From Siphonodentalium dalli (Eukaryota; Mollusca; Scaphopoda; Gadilida; Siphonodentaliidae): a DNA stretch of 64,000 nt. This document shows, piece after piece, positions 1 to 11,176 of this stretch. Made by a program: the position numbers and the translations under genes. The stretch is taken from contig CP136061.1 of assembly GCA_032622095.1 (NCBI GenBank), forward strand, positions 9,018,447 to 9,082,446. Reading direction: 5' to 3'. The notes under the pieces were generated by a model. That model was not told the origin of the DNA, made no database searches, and worked only from the letters and a program-made list of their open reading frames with translations. How positions within the stretch are numbered: position 1 is the first letter of the stretch; each line of letters begins with the position of its first letter.

Positions 1-2184
1 AATGAGGAAGTTCCAAAACATTGTATTAGGCCTAAAGGAAGAATAGCTGAGTTTAGGGTAACATGAGGGAAAAAAACAGGAGTTCATTTTATTTTATTTT
101 TTTTCATTTTATTTTTCACGGGGAATAATATTTAAGTATTCGTGCCTTCTAATCGTCTGCCAGTGTCACTCGTATATAGCTTGGGCAAGTCATTGTCACA
201 CTAATCAATGCCATGGTAGCTTTAATCAGTTTAATGGTGTTGCAGAAGTTCAATGACATTTATACAGCATGATATTAAATGATATTACATGTATATATTG
301 AATAAGTGTCTAGTGTTCACGCTGAAGCTCAGATTTTACAGGCCAAATCATACGAGTGGACATATTACTGTTCAATTTCCCACACAAGACACTTATGATA
401 TTTTGTTTATCCACCGACTCGAATACTAAGAAATTTTGCGAAATATTCAACTCAGAAGGTGAATTTAACAAGAGTTCCTCCATTGGAAATGGCACATACA
501 TGCGGCAACGCCAACGTGACGTACATAACATAATCAATATTCAAAGCGGTGGTGGCATTCACACATGTAAAACAAAGTAAGCACCAAGAACAATATACCG
601 GTATGTGCATTGATTACACTATGACTGATGTTGCATTCGGATCATTGCGACACAGAAGATGTTGATTAATCGGGTCAGGTTTTCTGTAGAACTAATGAAT
701 ATTTAATGAGAAATAGTTCTACTAGGAAAAAATTAATTTCTACCAGGCACATACCACTCCTACTGCATGGGTACACACAGACTCATGTTACGTCAGGCTT
801 ATAATTTTCAGGGTGGATGCGGTGAGAGGTGGATAAACTACCGGTATAATAATGCCAGGAATTTTTAGCTTTGGGTCGATTTCAAAAGTGTCAGAATTAT
901 TTTTAATCTGACATTTTATTACTATGTCCTTTTCTGTCAGTTCAGAATCCGTGTGGTACCGGTTCACGCACGACAACATGTCTGTGCTATAGTTGACAGG
1001 CGCCATGATGTTTCTAGTCTGATTCATATGAACGCATTTGTGAAGTTTAATGGCTAAAATGCAGGATATATCCGCACACGGAAGTGTTTCCGCCATATTC
1101 AATCACCATGTGCAATCGGCAAAATATCCGGTTACTTTCGATTTGCTAGTTAATACATATTCCGGCACAAGTATCGCGTGTTTTCTGGTTTCCGCTTTCG
1201 AGAAATCGGCGAGCATGCCGAACAATGACGAGGGAATACGAATATACTACAACAACAATGGCGGCACTTCCGTTTTTCGAGAATTGACGATATTTGCAAG
1301 GAAATGGTTTCCTTGTTTAAGCTAATTCCGTAGTCGCGAATTCCTAATTAAAAAAAAAATAAAATGAAGTCGGAGGAAATTTTTGAAAAACGATAAAATG
1401 GAATTTGGCGGCAGGTTTTGAGTAGGGGCGGGCGGGTTACCCTAAACACAGGTATTCTTCGTTTTGGCCTTATCAACTTATCCGGTGTAATAAACTGTGA
1501 ACATGTTGTTTTTGTTGAGTTACCAACGTGTTTTTGTCATCTAGTTTCTAGTAAAAAGTGTATTATTGTCAATGGATGGGGAATAACTCTATATCTTAAA
1601 GATAGAGTTATTCCCCTTCCATTGAAAATTCATCTTTAGTTTGAATTCTGTTGCATTCTGGGAGCCAAAACAGGGGGAATCTTTCTATGATTTCAGCTGT
1701 TTTCTATTTCTCTATGTACATCGTGATGAATTATAGTATGTTAATAATATTTTATGGCATACAGTAGATTGTTATTAAAACCGTATAACAAGTCACTATA
1801 AAAAAACTAATCAGTGACTCGAAAATTAAGTGGACCTTTAAGAATTAGAGAGGGATTACTTAAAGGGGTAATGGATGCAAAATACACTCATGTGCTCTAT
1901 GAACAACACAAACAACATGGTAATTAAATGAAAATGAATTTATTACTCCAGTGAGTGTATTTTGCACTATTTCATGGCTCAAATTCATTCATTTGTTGCA
2001 TATATTCTGTTGAGTATAAAAGGAGGTGTCCCATAATTGGCCGGATTTAGTGTTCAGTACACCTTTAAGAATTATCGAGGGATTACAGTGAGGGTTTACA
2101 TGAGAAACAAATAAATGAATTATGGATGGCCTAATTATTATATTATGATTCAATATAATTTGAGACTCTTTTTATTTGTTTCAG
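1..2184. other. Intron or upstream non-coding DNA, no gene recognised
   Basis: AT-rich DNA with only short open frames that show no recognisable domain. Around 1050-1330 the composition is less AT-rich, with GGAAGT/ACTTCCG and GGCGGC motifs that could be a promoter, but no exon could be tied to it. A near-perfect palindrome around GGGAATAACTCTATATCTT lies at about 1577-1619. The sequence around it (1490-1690) resembles 22300-22520, so it is a dispersed repeat. If the ENPP gene continues upstream, this stretch is part of an intron. Confidence 0.5.
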
Positions 2185-2355
2185 GAAAATTTGATGAGAT
2201 TATGAAAAATCTGAGTAAAATCGAACATGCTCATGTGTACAGAAGGGAAGATATACCTGCAGAATTCCATTATACACACAATGACAGAATCCCTCCACTC
2301 ATGCTCATAACAGATGAACACTATTCTCTCAGTATTAATAACTCAGCTAACGTTT
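2185..2355 (+). CDS. ENPP4/5-like ectonucleotide pyrophosphatase/phosphodiesterase, internal exon (partial gene)
   Basis: First visible exon of a gene whose last three exons lie in the window. The acceptor is TTTGTTTCAG at 2175-2184 and the donor is GTGAGT at 2356-2361. The exon starts with two bases of a split codon and ends with one, so both borders are phase 1. It encodes about 57 residues that include HNDRIPPLMLITDEHYS and SINNSAN. Spacing and wording match the late catalytic domain of ENPP4/ENPP5, ecto-enzymes that cleave phosphodiester or pyrophosphate bonds of extracellular nucleotides. NNS is a possible N-glycosylation sequon. An earlier GT (2352) is possible, but only the GTGAGT donor joins in frame to give LGNHGYNN with the next exon. 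The 3' end of this exon and its donor seed the tandem array that follows. Confidence 0.85.
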
Positions 2356-3054
2356 GTGAGTATCTTAACCGATGAACACTATTCTCTCAGTATTAATAAC
2401 TCAGCTAACAATCGTGAGTATAACCGATGAACACTATTCTCTCAGTATTAATAAACTCAGCTAACAATCATGAGTATAACCGATGAACACTATTCTCTCA
2501 GTATTAATAACTCAGCTAACGTTTGTGAGTATCTTAACCGATGAACACTATTCTCTCAGTATTAATAACTCAGCTAACAATCGTGAGTATCTTAACCGAT
2601 GAACACTATTCTCTCAGTATTAATAACTCAGCTAACAATTGTGAGTATAACCGATGAACACTATTCTCTCAGTATTAATAACTCAGCTAACAATCGTGAG
2701 TATCTTAACCGATGAACACTATTCTCTCAGTATTAATAACTCAGCTAACAATCGTGAGTATAACCGATGAACACTATTCTCTCAGTATTAATAACTCAGC
2801 TAACAATCGTGAGTATCTTAACCGATGAACACTATTCTCTCAGTATATATTAACTCAGCTAACAATCGTGAGTATCTTAACCGATGAACACTATTCTCTC
2901 AGTATTAATAACTCAGCTAACAATCGTGAGTATCTTAACAGATGAACACTATTCTCTCAGTATTAATAACTCAGCTAACAATCGTGAGTATCTTAACCGA
3001 TGAAAACTATTCTCTCAGTATTAATAACTCAGCTAACAATCGTGAGTATCTCTC
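2314..3054 (+). repeat. Tandem array made from the ENPP exon end plus its splice donor
   Basis: About 12 further copies of the last ~42 bases of the exon plus ~15 bases of intron follow the exon itself. Units are 58 bp, or 55 bp when CTT is missing. Each contains GATGAACACTATTCTCTCAG, AATAACTCAGCTAAC and a GTGAGTAT donor copy. In most units the exonic GTTT before the donor is replaced by AATC. The array ends where a TTAA-flanked MITE begins. Every unit keeps GTGAGT, so the transcript carries roughly 13 consecutive candidate 5' splice sites. Confidence 0.95.
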
Positions 3055-3423
3055 TTAACCCTTTACCCAACAAAACGGCCAAAACCGGCCAAATAAAGCT
3101 TCAACAGCCTAAAATATCTTCGGTCTGTCTCAATAGAACCATACAAATATGGATATCATTGGAACCGGCTGCTTGACCACATTGTGATAGTTACAGTTAG
3201 CCCTGTGCCAATGCACACCATAGGTCGCCTCGCATATATAAGAGAATGCATTGGCCTAAAAAAAATCTTTTTTTACCATTTTTTCTTACATTCTTTAACA
3301 ATTTTATAATTTTTAATGTGTTAAGCCAATGCATTCTCTTATATATGCGAGGCGACCTATGGTCGACTCGCATATATAAGAGAATGCATTGGCACAGGGC
3401 CATTCTGTTGGGTAAAGGGTTAA
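3055..3423 (+). mobile_element. TTAA-flanked (piggyBac-like) MITE, family A copy 1
   Basis: The ends are TTAACCCTTTACCCAACA and its reverse complement, and the terminal TTAA behaves as target duplication. Inside are two copies of a roughly 67-bp palindrome whose arms begin CCAATGCATTCTCTTATATA. They are separated by a T-rich spacer, and to the left lies a unique AACCGGCC/TATGGATATCATTGG segment. No transposase is encoded. TTAA targets and CCC-starting ends are typical of the piggyBac superfamily; assignment is by ends only. Confidence 0.8.
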
Positions 3424-3440
3424 CCCTTTCATGAGTTTAG

Positions 3441-3855
3441 CTGCCTGTTATTTGCAGAATGAGGTCGGTGGGATAGCATCCTAAATTCACCCTCTGGGGA
3501 CCTGATTCTGCATGGCCTCATCTGCTATGGGAGACATAAACTCAGATTTGAAGTTCCCAAATGGTGAATATTGTGATGTACATGTACACCCATTCAGAGC
3601 TTTGATTATGCAATGTATCGTCTGCCAATGTGGGGATATATAGAAACTAAATTAAAAAAGAAATACATGTAGAATCTATGTGAAGAAGTTTCTATAGAAA
3701 TTTGATAATAAAGAAACTTTCCAGAGAAGATGAGGCCTAAGCAGAATGAGGTCCCCAGAGGGTGAATTTAGCGATGCTAGCCCACTATGCAGGATAGCGT
3801 CACTAAATTCACCCTCTGGGACCTCATTCTGCAAATGACAGGCACACTAAGCTTG
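3441..3855 (+). mobile_element. Hairpin MITE, family C copy 1
   Basis: Ends TGCCTGTTATTTGCAGAATG and CATTCTGCAAATGACAGGCA. The right hairpin has arms of about 38 bp (GCAGAATGAGGTCCCCAGAG ... CTCTGGGACCTCATTCTGC). It appears to be nested: the left flank (TTAACCCTTTCATGA, 3420) and right flank (CATGACTGGAGCTTCC, about 3860) together resemble the end of another TTAA-flanked element. Confidence 0.7.
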
Positions 3856-3924
3856 TTCATGACTGGAGCTTCCTGAAATATTGCAAAATCCCTGTGCCAA
3901 TACATTTTTTTTACATGTACCTGG

Positions 3925-4500
3925 ACATCCACACCCCCCCCCCCCCCACCCCAAACCCTGACTCAAACAACTTTTTCTCAGAAGAAGTTAATTTCTCGCC
4001 GTTTCAAGACTGCATATAGCATAATAAGCGATAAAACCATAAGATGATATTTTTGTCATGTAGGGGGTGGGGGGGGGGGGGGGGGGAAGAGATATCCTGA
4101 CCTGGACATTTCCCCCACCCCAAACCCTGACTCAAATAACTTGTTCTCAGAAGAAGTTAATTTCTCGCCGTTTCAAGACTGTATATAGCAAAATAAGCGA
4201 TAAAACCATAAGATGATTTTTTTGTCATGTAGGTGCTGGGTGGGGGGGGGGGGGGGAGATAGATATCCTGACCTGGAAATTCCCCCCCACCCCAAACCCT
4301 GACTCAAACAACTTTTTCTCAGAAGAAGTTAATTTCTCGCTGTTTCATGACTAAATAAAGCAAATTAAGTGATAAAACCATAAGATAATGTTTTTGTCGG
4401 TGCTGGTTGTGGGGGGGGGGGGGGGGGGAGATATCCTGACCTAGACATCTCCACCTCCCACCCCAAACCCTAACTCAAACAACTTTTTCTCAGAAGACCT
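3925..4500 (+). repeat. Tandem repeat with long poly-C and poly-G tracts
   Basis: Three to four copies of a roughly 170-180 bp unit containing CCCCACCCCAAACCCTGACT, CAGAAGAAGTTAATTTCTCG and a run of up to about 20 G. Tract lengths differ between copies and may be unreliable in the assembly. No coding potential. Confidence 0.85.
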
Positions 4501-5116
4501 GGACATTTGAAAAGAATTAATTAAAATAAAAATAAATTTAGATCTCAAATGTAATTTTTCTGGCTATTTCAGGATCAAACAATTGACTGTAATGTATAAC
4601 ATTATCCCTTTCCAAGTTGGGCGACAGTATCTTTGACACTTTCAATACTGGAGTTATGGCCCATGTCGATAATTATGGTTTTTGTTTATTAAATTTATGT
4701 TTCATAAAAAAGCCACTTCAATTTTCATGGGACGTTTAAATAGCACGCAGCAAAATATCAACAGTCATAAAAAATCGTAAGCAAAGGTACCTGTATGGCA
4801 ATAATGACTCCGCTTTAATAAATACCACCGATTTCATTTGATGTCGATATCAGATTGGCGATTTTGATGTAAACATTTTATGCAAGGCAAAACCCCCAAA
4901 ATCGTTCACACTATCTAGAGCTGGGCGGTTTTGAAATTTCAATCTCGGTACTGGTATTGGTAAATTTTCTTTGATTTATCTCGGTAACTGTACGGTACTC
5001 AGTATTGGCTCTTAATTATAAGTTTAAAGCAGGTAATCCAAGTTTTTAACAGAACAGTATAGGAAAGACCCACGGATTTACTACAATCGTGACTGCAGCT
5101 AAATTCAATTATTGGG

Positions 5117-5585
5117 CATGTACTGTGATGCCCTAAGTAAATGACCCACTAACTGGGGTTATAATCTGTTTATAACTGCGGTTAAACCGTAAGTGCGGTT
5201 TAGATAACCGTAGTTATATCACTTGACTGCTGTTACACAGCACATAAATGCGGACATTCCTGTATTTGAATTGTGATGGCGAAAAGACTAGCCATGAGTG
5301 ATGGATCTGTCAGTGGATGGTACATGTATGACCATATACTTGACAAACAGTCATGGCAACTAAAACACGACACAACTACATGTATACATAGTATACCATG
5401 TGCATGGTTGTTCCTCTGAAACAGATACCAGTTTAACCGCGGATGGTATGTTTTAAACGCACAATCAGCCAGTTGTGGAATATGGTTTAACTGCATATTA
5501 TAACTGCGGTTAACATTAAACGAAACGCGGTTAAACTGGGGTGTCACCACAGTTAGATGGGCCATTTACTTATGGCAGTACAGTA
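5117..5585 (+). mobile_element. TA-flanked foldback MITE related to family D
   Basis: Ends read CTGTGATGCCCTAAGTAAAT at left and the inverse ATTTACTTATGGCAGTACAG at right. Internal inverted AACTGCGGTTAAAC motifs occur near 5175 and 5500. The termini resemble the CAGTAATGCCCTAAGTAATC ends of the shorter palindromes at 10.6 and 17.5 kb. Divergent copy; no protein. Confidence 0.6.
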
Positions 5586-5930
5586 GCAGAACTCAAGCAA
5601 GTTTGACACGTACATTGTACTTGTGTACCAGTAGTTTATGTATGGCCATTGATTTGCCGCATCATTATGAGGCACCGTATTCACAGTGTTACGAGGCTTG
5701 ACATCATTTACATTTTAATTCTGTCTTTGATTGGTTGACTGGAACTGCTGCTTGGTAGACACGCCCTGATCGTTCCGACTGGAATTACTTTTAGATAATT
5801 CATTTCTGTCCAAAATTGGAATACCTTGAGAGTAAACAATTTGTCTCGGCATGACTGCTTGTTTGGTCATTCATCACGTGGGCCATTCATCACTTTAGTT
5901 TTATTCTTGTGTTTTTCGTCATCATTTCAG

Positions 5931-6170
5931 TGGGTAACCATGGTTACAACAACAGCCTGTCGAGCATGCATCCATTTTTCTTAGCGATGGGGCCAGCATT
6001 TAAAGAGAAAACATTTATCGACACGTTTAACAATGTGGATATATACCCCATGCTGTGTCATATCCTCGACATTCATCCCGCTCCTAACAACGGTTCACTG
6101 GATAACGTCATCTCTATACTCAGAGAGGATGAAGATGAGGAAGAACAGAGCATGTCAACCTTCTCTACAT
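5931..6170 (+). CDS. ENPP4/5-like phosphodiesterase, internal exon with the conserved GNHGYNN motif
   Basis: Acceptor ATCATTTCAG (ends 5930), donor GTAAGT (6171-6176), phase 1 at both ends, 240 bases, about 80 residues. It carries GNHGYNNSLSSMHPFFLA, GPAFKE, NNVDIYPMLCHILDI and PNNGS in the order typical of the end of the NPP catalytic domain. From family knowledge the His of GNHG is a metal ligand of the two-zinc active site, so the catalytic fold looks intact here. Two NxS sequons (NNS, NGS) are visible. The exon ends with an acidic run, EDEDEEEQS, probably a flexible juxtamembrane stalk. The last 20 bases plus 25 intronic bases are repeated 695 bp downstream. Confidence 0.9.
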
Positions 6171-6890
6171 GTAAGTAATTTTACCCTGTTAGATCGGGGG
6201 GGGGGGGGGGGGGGGGGTCAGAATTTTGTTTAAAGCATGTATGCTGATTTTTTCCTTTCAACCCTTGTTGGGACCCACCCACCCCCGTGTCCAAAATTGT
6301 TTACGTTTTCGGCTGTATATGAATTTCTGTGCATACTATTTGTGTCATGGATGTTAACATTGACATGTAAATAGGAACGAATCATTTTGGGGTCATTTGG
6401 CCAAAAAAACATGGCTGCCAGTGGCCATCTTGGATTTCAAAATTCAATCCATTAGCATGGGCTACAGGCTATACTGTTTGTCTGATCATCATGAAATTGT
6501 TCATTTATGTTAATATTGACATTCTAAGGTGTTTTAAGCCAAACTCATTGCAAAAACAGTGAAAGAGACTTGCAGAAAAAAAATTTGAGTTGCGGAAAGA
6601 ATTGTTTGTTGGCGGAAAGAATTGTTTGTTGGTCCCATCGACCACCCCACCCACCCCGGCATACCCCGTTAGATCTTCAAACTCTCAAATGCGGTCGCGT
6701 TTGCGCCTGCAGCCCTCATAATTGGCTATGGCAATCAGTAATGCCAAAGCCATTTGCCAAAGCAAACTGGGCCATGGTAAAGGGTTGCTGTAGCAGATTG
6801 CCAAAGCCAAACAATCTTAAATAAGAGGGCCGCGTCTGGACACAACATGTCAACCTTCTCTACATGTAAGTAATTTTACCCTGTTAGATC
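6151..6890 (+). repeat. Direct 45-bp duplication of the exon end and donor, flanking about 650 bp of inserted DNA
   Basis: Positions 6151-6195 and 6846-6890 are identical by eye: exon end, GTAAGT and intron up to GTTAGATC. Between them lies a poly-G run followed by TCAGAATTTTGTTT-type sequence. The first part of this (about 6196-6310) reappears in reverse orientation at about 46930-47070, so at least part of the insert is a dispersed element. GGTCGCGTTTGCG-like segments are also duplicated (6690 and 6910). Confidence 0.85.
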
Positions 6891-7040
6891 TACAATCTGT
6901 CTTAACTGCGCTCGCGTTTGCGTCTGGACACCGCGATCTTGAAGATCGAGCCATTCAATAACCTAAGTTCAATTGCTTCTCTCTAATTGATTGATTGATT
7001 GAATGGAAATTTGCATGAGCATACACATGTACGGTATGCG

Positions 7041-8385
7041 GCTTATACGGACCCTGGCTCTTACGGACCCTGGCTCTTACGGACCCTGGCTTTTACGGAC
7101 CACCGGCTGATACGGACCCTGGCTTATACGGACCCCGGCTCATACAGACCTCAATTAAAATATGCAATTTTCAAACTTATATTTATGAATTTAATATATA
7201 ATTATGATTGTCTTTTCACACATATATCTTATTAATTGAGAATTTCAGTGATTTTTTTGGTAATTTTCAAACTTATGAATTTAACAGATTTTTTCGGTGA
7301 TTTTCAAACTTATATTTCTGAATTTAATATATAATTATGATTGTCTTTTCACACATATATCTGTATTAATTGAGAATTTCGGTGATGTTCTGGCTTGAAA
7401 AAGCATTTATTGAATCGTGTTAATTAATCTTTTCACCGTTGTATAAACACGCGTGTGTGATCCCTTTGATGTCGTTGTATAAACAGACACGCGGTGATAA
7501 ATGGTCAGTGAATGGTGATCAGGATGAATCCACTGAGTTTGATTTGTTACGAAAACATGTTAGTAAAAACACAACTTGTTTCAACTGATTTATTATCTGT
7601 TGAAAAAACACTCGTGTGTGATCCCTTTATATTGTTTTATAAAGAGACACGCGGTGATAAATGGTCAGTGAATGGTGATCAGGATGAATCCACTGAGTTT
7701 GATTTGTTATGAAAACATGTTAGTAAAAACACAACTGGTATATATTCAACTGATGGCAGACTGGCAGAACCATCAACAGGAGAAGCCTGGATCGACGACC
7801 AGGGCAAGATTGTATACTCAAGATACCCACTACCACTGAAATAAAGAACCCAAGAAAATGATGTCAAAAATGTGTTTTTTTTCTTCTTTTTTTTTCTTTT
7901 GCTTTCTTCATAATAAAAGCTAATATATGAGGGGTGAAGGAAAGGGCCTATTGGCCCTTTCGACCATCCCGGGGTTAGCCCCCCCCCAAATACTCCCTCC
8001 GATGACTGGCATAATTCCGCAATGTCTAACTGTGCTCCATTCGGCTTCGTCACAAGGTTATTGGCTGCATTGAACCTGAATGTTCCCGTTTGACACATCC
8101 AGTCGGGTTTGTGACACAGGTGAGTTATAAAAAAAATGTTAGGAAAACGAGTGAGACGACCGGAAAGTTGATGTCCTTGTGGATAGACTACTCGTCGATG
8201 AGGATAACTGCCAGCAAACTACTGAAAGAAGCCACCAAGCTGTTTAATTGAGGTCCGTATGAGCCAGGGTCCGTATAAGCCGAGGGTCCGTATAAGCCAG
8301 GGTCTGTATGAGCCGGAGGTTCGTATGAGCCAGGGTCTGTATGAGCCAGGGTCCGTAAGAGCCAGGGTCCGTATCAGCCGGCATT
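7041..8385. mobile_element. Foldback element with tandemly repeated inverted ends
   Basis: The left end (7041-7152) holds seven units of about 16 bp (GCTCTTACGGACCCTG and variants) finishing in CTCATACAGACCTCAATTAA. The right end (8244-8385) holds eight units of the reverse complement, starting TTAATTGAGGTCCGTATGAG. Tandem-repeat inverted termini around a middle of about 1.1 kb resemble Foldback/TU-like elements. The middle contains two direct duplications (about 7450-7575 with 7610-7737, and 7190-7255 with 7320-7385), a short coding-like frame, and a poly-C/T-rich segment that reappears inverted at 56235-56370. Confidence 0.65.
7713..7844 (+). CDS. Candidate terminal exon or coding remnant, function unknown
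   Basis: Open for 43 codons between a TGA (7710) and TAA (7842). The translation includes TGIYSTDGRLAEPSTGEAWI followed by DDQGKIVYSRYPLPLK. It is compositionally protein-like, and the stop overlaps an AATAAA polyadenylation signal (7840-7845). No convincing acceptor with a pyrimidine tract could be chosen; CTGATGGCAG and ATCAACAG are possible. It lies inside the foldback element and inside the second intron of the ENPP gene, so it may be a captured exon, an alternative 3' exon or chance. I do not recognise the family. Confidence 0.3.
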   Translation, partial: KHVSKNTTGIYSTDGRLAEPSTGEAWIDDQGKIVYSRYPLPLK

Positions 8386-8399
8386 CACATGTACTATAC

Positions 8400-9520
8400 A
8401 TCAGATAATTAAATTAGACTACACAATAATAGGGTATATTTATCTTTCCCTCACCTGGTGTTATCCATTTGTTTCTTGAGGGTGATAAGCAAGTCAGGCT
8501 TGACCAAAGTGTAGAAGAACAAGCCACACATATATAATTATATATTAGTCATATACAAGTATCCTATAAAGCTACCGGTAATAAGCATATAAAATGCATG
8601 GAAGCCATCGTAATCATGACTACAAGAGTTTGATGCTCCGAGATAATTAAAAGCAATATGGAAAATAAATTTAAGTCACAATATAATTATAAAGTTGAAA
8701 AACGTTCCACATTTTCAAACAGAATAGGTGAATGTATGCATTATTTACCGCTCACATGTGAACAAACTGGAACCAGGGATCAGCATACTAATAATGATTA
8801 AGATAATGGAGCAATGTTCCATGGATTCCCCAGTAATATTTTTGTGTTCCCTTCTGGTTAAAGCAGGGACATATCCAGGCCGGTTTTCATACCGTTACTG
8901 GTTTGCACGCCCAAACTCCAGGCGCCCAAAAAAAAATTGAAAAAAAAACATAATTTAGTTTTTTTTCAATTCAGGTCCCAATTCATATCGTATCATATAC
9001 AAAACATTTATATATTTCTATATATTGACATAAGACATTTAAGTTTATAAAAAGATTTAAGTTTAACAGTTGGAATCATTTCATCAGATGAAAAGTATGT
9101 TTGGCTTTATCTAGCTTTCATCTGTGAAAAGTCCAAATAGTTTGAGTTCAGGTTTGTAATCATCAGCCTTCAGTATTTCAATCAAATTCAAGTGAAATTA
9201 CACAATATACAGGAACAGTGACAATTTGATCAAATCAACCAGGTTATCCGGTGGGATCTCATAACACCAAATGAATAATTAGCATAGAGATTAGTACTAA
9301 TAGTAATTACCAACTTAATAGACATTGTTTCTGAACTACTAGTATATTATGTATGTGTATCTCACTTGAATATTAGAAAATAGCTTATTATATGAATTAG
9401 AGTGATAACAGTAAGTCTCATTTCAAGCAGGATAAGCATAATCCATTGAATGTAATCCATCAAATTGACCTCTCAGTAAAATTCAAAATACTGACTCAGA
9501 GAGCCCTAGATTAGCTCTCA
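8400..9520. other. AT-rich intronic DNA, nothing recognised
   Basis: No open frame with recognisable domains, no clear tandem repeats and no strong palindrome seen. Confidence 0.5.
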
Positions 9521-9529
9521 ATGCAATGG

Positions 9530-10500
9530 ATTTTCAATAATGTTCCAGGGGGAGAACCCCCCCCCCCCCCCCCCCACCATCAGCAAGGGGACACCCCCTC
9601 CCGAACCTCCCCGCTCAGGCCTTCGGGATATGCCTTCGGCATATCATTGCCCGAATACAGGTGTCCCCAAAAAATCCCTGGATCCTTCACTGAGTTAAAT
9701 TGAACACCATCACAGAGAAAATGTATCACCATCCGCTCTAGCCTAATCTGGTTCCATAAAAGACACCCAGCTCGATCCACCAAGTAGAGCATATTATTTG
9801 TGAGAACTATTCTACCATTCAGAGCCTCCAAAGTCAATCCAGGGGATTTAAATCTTGCAGATAACTCAGCTCCCTTGAATAATCGGTTCACAAAACTGCT
9901 GACACATCAAAATGCTCCTACAGCTCTGACACGTCAGACTCAACTTGTAAACCACTAAGTCTGGAAGGAACTGCTGCAGAGTGTTTACCACTAAGTCTGG
10001 AAGGAACTGCTGCAGAGTGTTTACCACTAAGTCTGGTAGGAACTGCTGCAGAGTGTTTACCACTAAGTCTGGTAGGAACTGCTGCAGAGTGTTTACCACT
10101 AAGTCTGGTCGGAACCGCTGCATAGTGTTTTGCATCGCGGGATCTGCCCGGAGTTTATTCACAGTGGCCCCAGAACGGCCCACCAATCGAACACACACCT
10201 GCCTCCTTCTCAATTTCCCTGCCGCATGCCGTCTGGCTATTTAGATTAAATTCTCTGTTACAATTGTGCCATTTAGGAAATTTCCCTCATATAGATGTGC
10301 CCCAAATGAACGATTGGTCTACTAAAACGAGAAGGCGAACCATCACGTGACTGGCAGAAAAAATTATATTCTAGAAGCAAAAAAACCCAGATTTTTATTA
10401 TCCAAATTCGGAGCCCACAAAAAGGATGTGACCTTGTACCATCCATATTAAGCCGCTTCCAAAATATAGGTCCTAAATCAGACTGGCCAAGGGCCTTCAA
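9530..10500 (-). pseudogene. Coding-like minus-strand region with 12-residue repeats, unknown origin
   Basis: Three overlapping or adjacent minus-strand open frames cover 10500-10273, 10213-9866 and 9891-9580. They are tryptophan/cysteine-containing and look more protein-like than their neighbours. The middle frame contains about five tandem 12-residue units (FLPDLVVNTLQQ). No domain is recognised, the frames are mutually out of register, and no splice model was found. The simplest reading is a decayed transposon protein, held with low confidence. Confidence 0.25.
9950..10125 (+). repeat. 36-bp minisatellite
   Basis: About five units of 36 bp containing ACCACTAAGTCTGGAAGGAA and CTGCTGCAGAGTGTTT. 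Because 36 is divisible by three it stays open in several frames, which explains the opposing frames here. Confidence 0.9.
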
Positions 10501-10611
10501 TTAATGATTGCTTTGATGCAAAATAAGTTTATGTTTGTCGTAAGTATGATCTAAACCAAAATTGAGAAGGAAGTCAAAAACCCATAACAGTATTGTATCC
10601 TCTGCGTACTT

Positions 10612-10819
10612 TACAGTAATGCCCTAAGTAATCGACCCCTTAACCACAGCAGAATTATGGGTAACTTTTCAGGATTTAGTCGGAAATATGGCTTGTTGCC
10701 ATTCATTGGAAAGCTCTCAGTGATGAATGGCAACAAGCCATATTTCCGACTAAATCCTGAAAAGTTACCCATAATTCTGCTGTGGTTAAGGGGTCGATTA
10801 CATAGGGCATTACTGTATT
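10612..10819. mobile_element. TA-flanked palindromic MITE, family D (complete)
   Basis: Near-perfect palindrome of about 205 bp with ends TACAGTAATGCCCTAAGTAA and the reverse complement. Arms include GGATTTAGTCGGAAATATGG. CAGT ends flanked by TA fit a Tc1/mariner-type MITE. Lies within the second intron of the ENPP gene, 160 bp upstream of the last exon. Confidence 0.8.
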
Positions 10820-10979
10820 TTAGCTGAAAGCACATGCACGTGTTAATGACGTAGGATCTTGCATTGGTTCTATTTTATGCACATGTATAATTTCCAATCA
10901 ATGGAGTGTGACTGAAAAGTAAATTCTGACCTTGTGTCGACTCTGTTTTATATATATTATTATATATTTTACTTTTCAG

Positions 10980-11176
10980 ACATTGGTGTGCTCGTGTTTA
11001 TTGGTCTAGTGAGTGGTGTCTTTTCTATCGCAGCCTGCCAGCAATACAGATATTCAATGAGGAAAAACAGACGTTCGATTAACACACTATCAACAGCATC
11101 ATTTAAGTATACTAGAACACCTAACCACCAAGCTGCCAGATTACTCAACGAATCCGATGAAGAGTTATTCCCCTGA
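10980..11176 (+). CDS. ENPP4/5-like phosphodiesterase, terminal exon (transmembrane anchor and tail)
   Basis: Acceptor TTACTTTTCAG ends at 10979. Phase 1 agrees with the preceding donor, and the split codon becomes TAC. About 65 residues end at TGA (11174-11176). A hydrophobic segment IGVLVFIGLVSGVFSIAA is followed by basic residues (RYSMRKNRR), giving a type I anchor with a cytoplasmic tail of about 45 residues ending NESDEELFP. This matches the C-terminal membrane anchor of ENPP4/ENPP5 and separates the gene from the secreted ENPPs. The three exons total about 202 codons, roughly the last 45% of a typical protein of about 450 residues. No clear AATAAA was found just downstream; 11177-11370 is probable 3' UTR. 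Confidence 0.85.

Noticed and set aside
1050..1325. 91-codon plus-strand frame
   Set aside because: No domain, no splice context fitting ENPP, and composition like the flanks; possibly regulatory DNA instead.
5233..5565. 110-codon minus-strand frame
   Set aside because: Lies within a foldback MITE and shows no recognisable domain.
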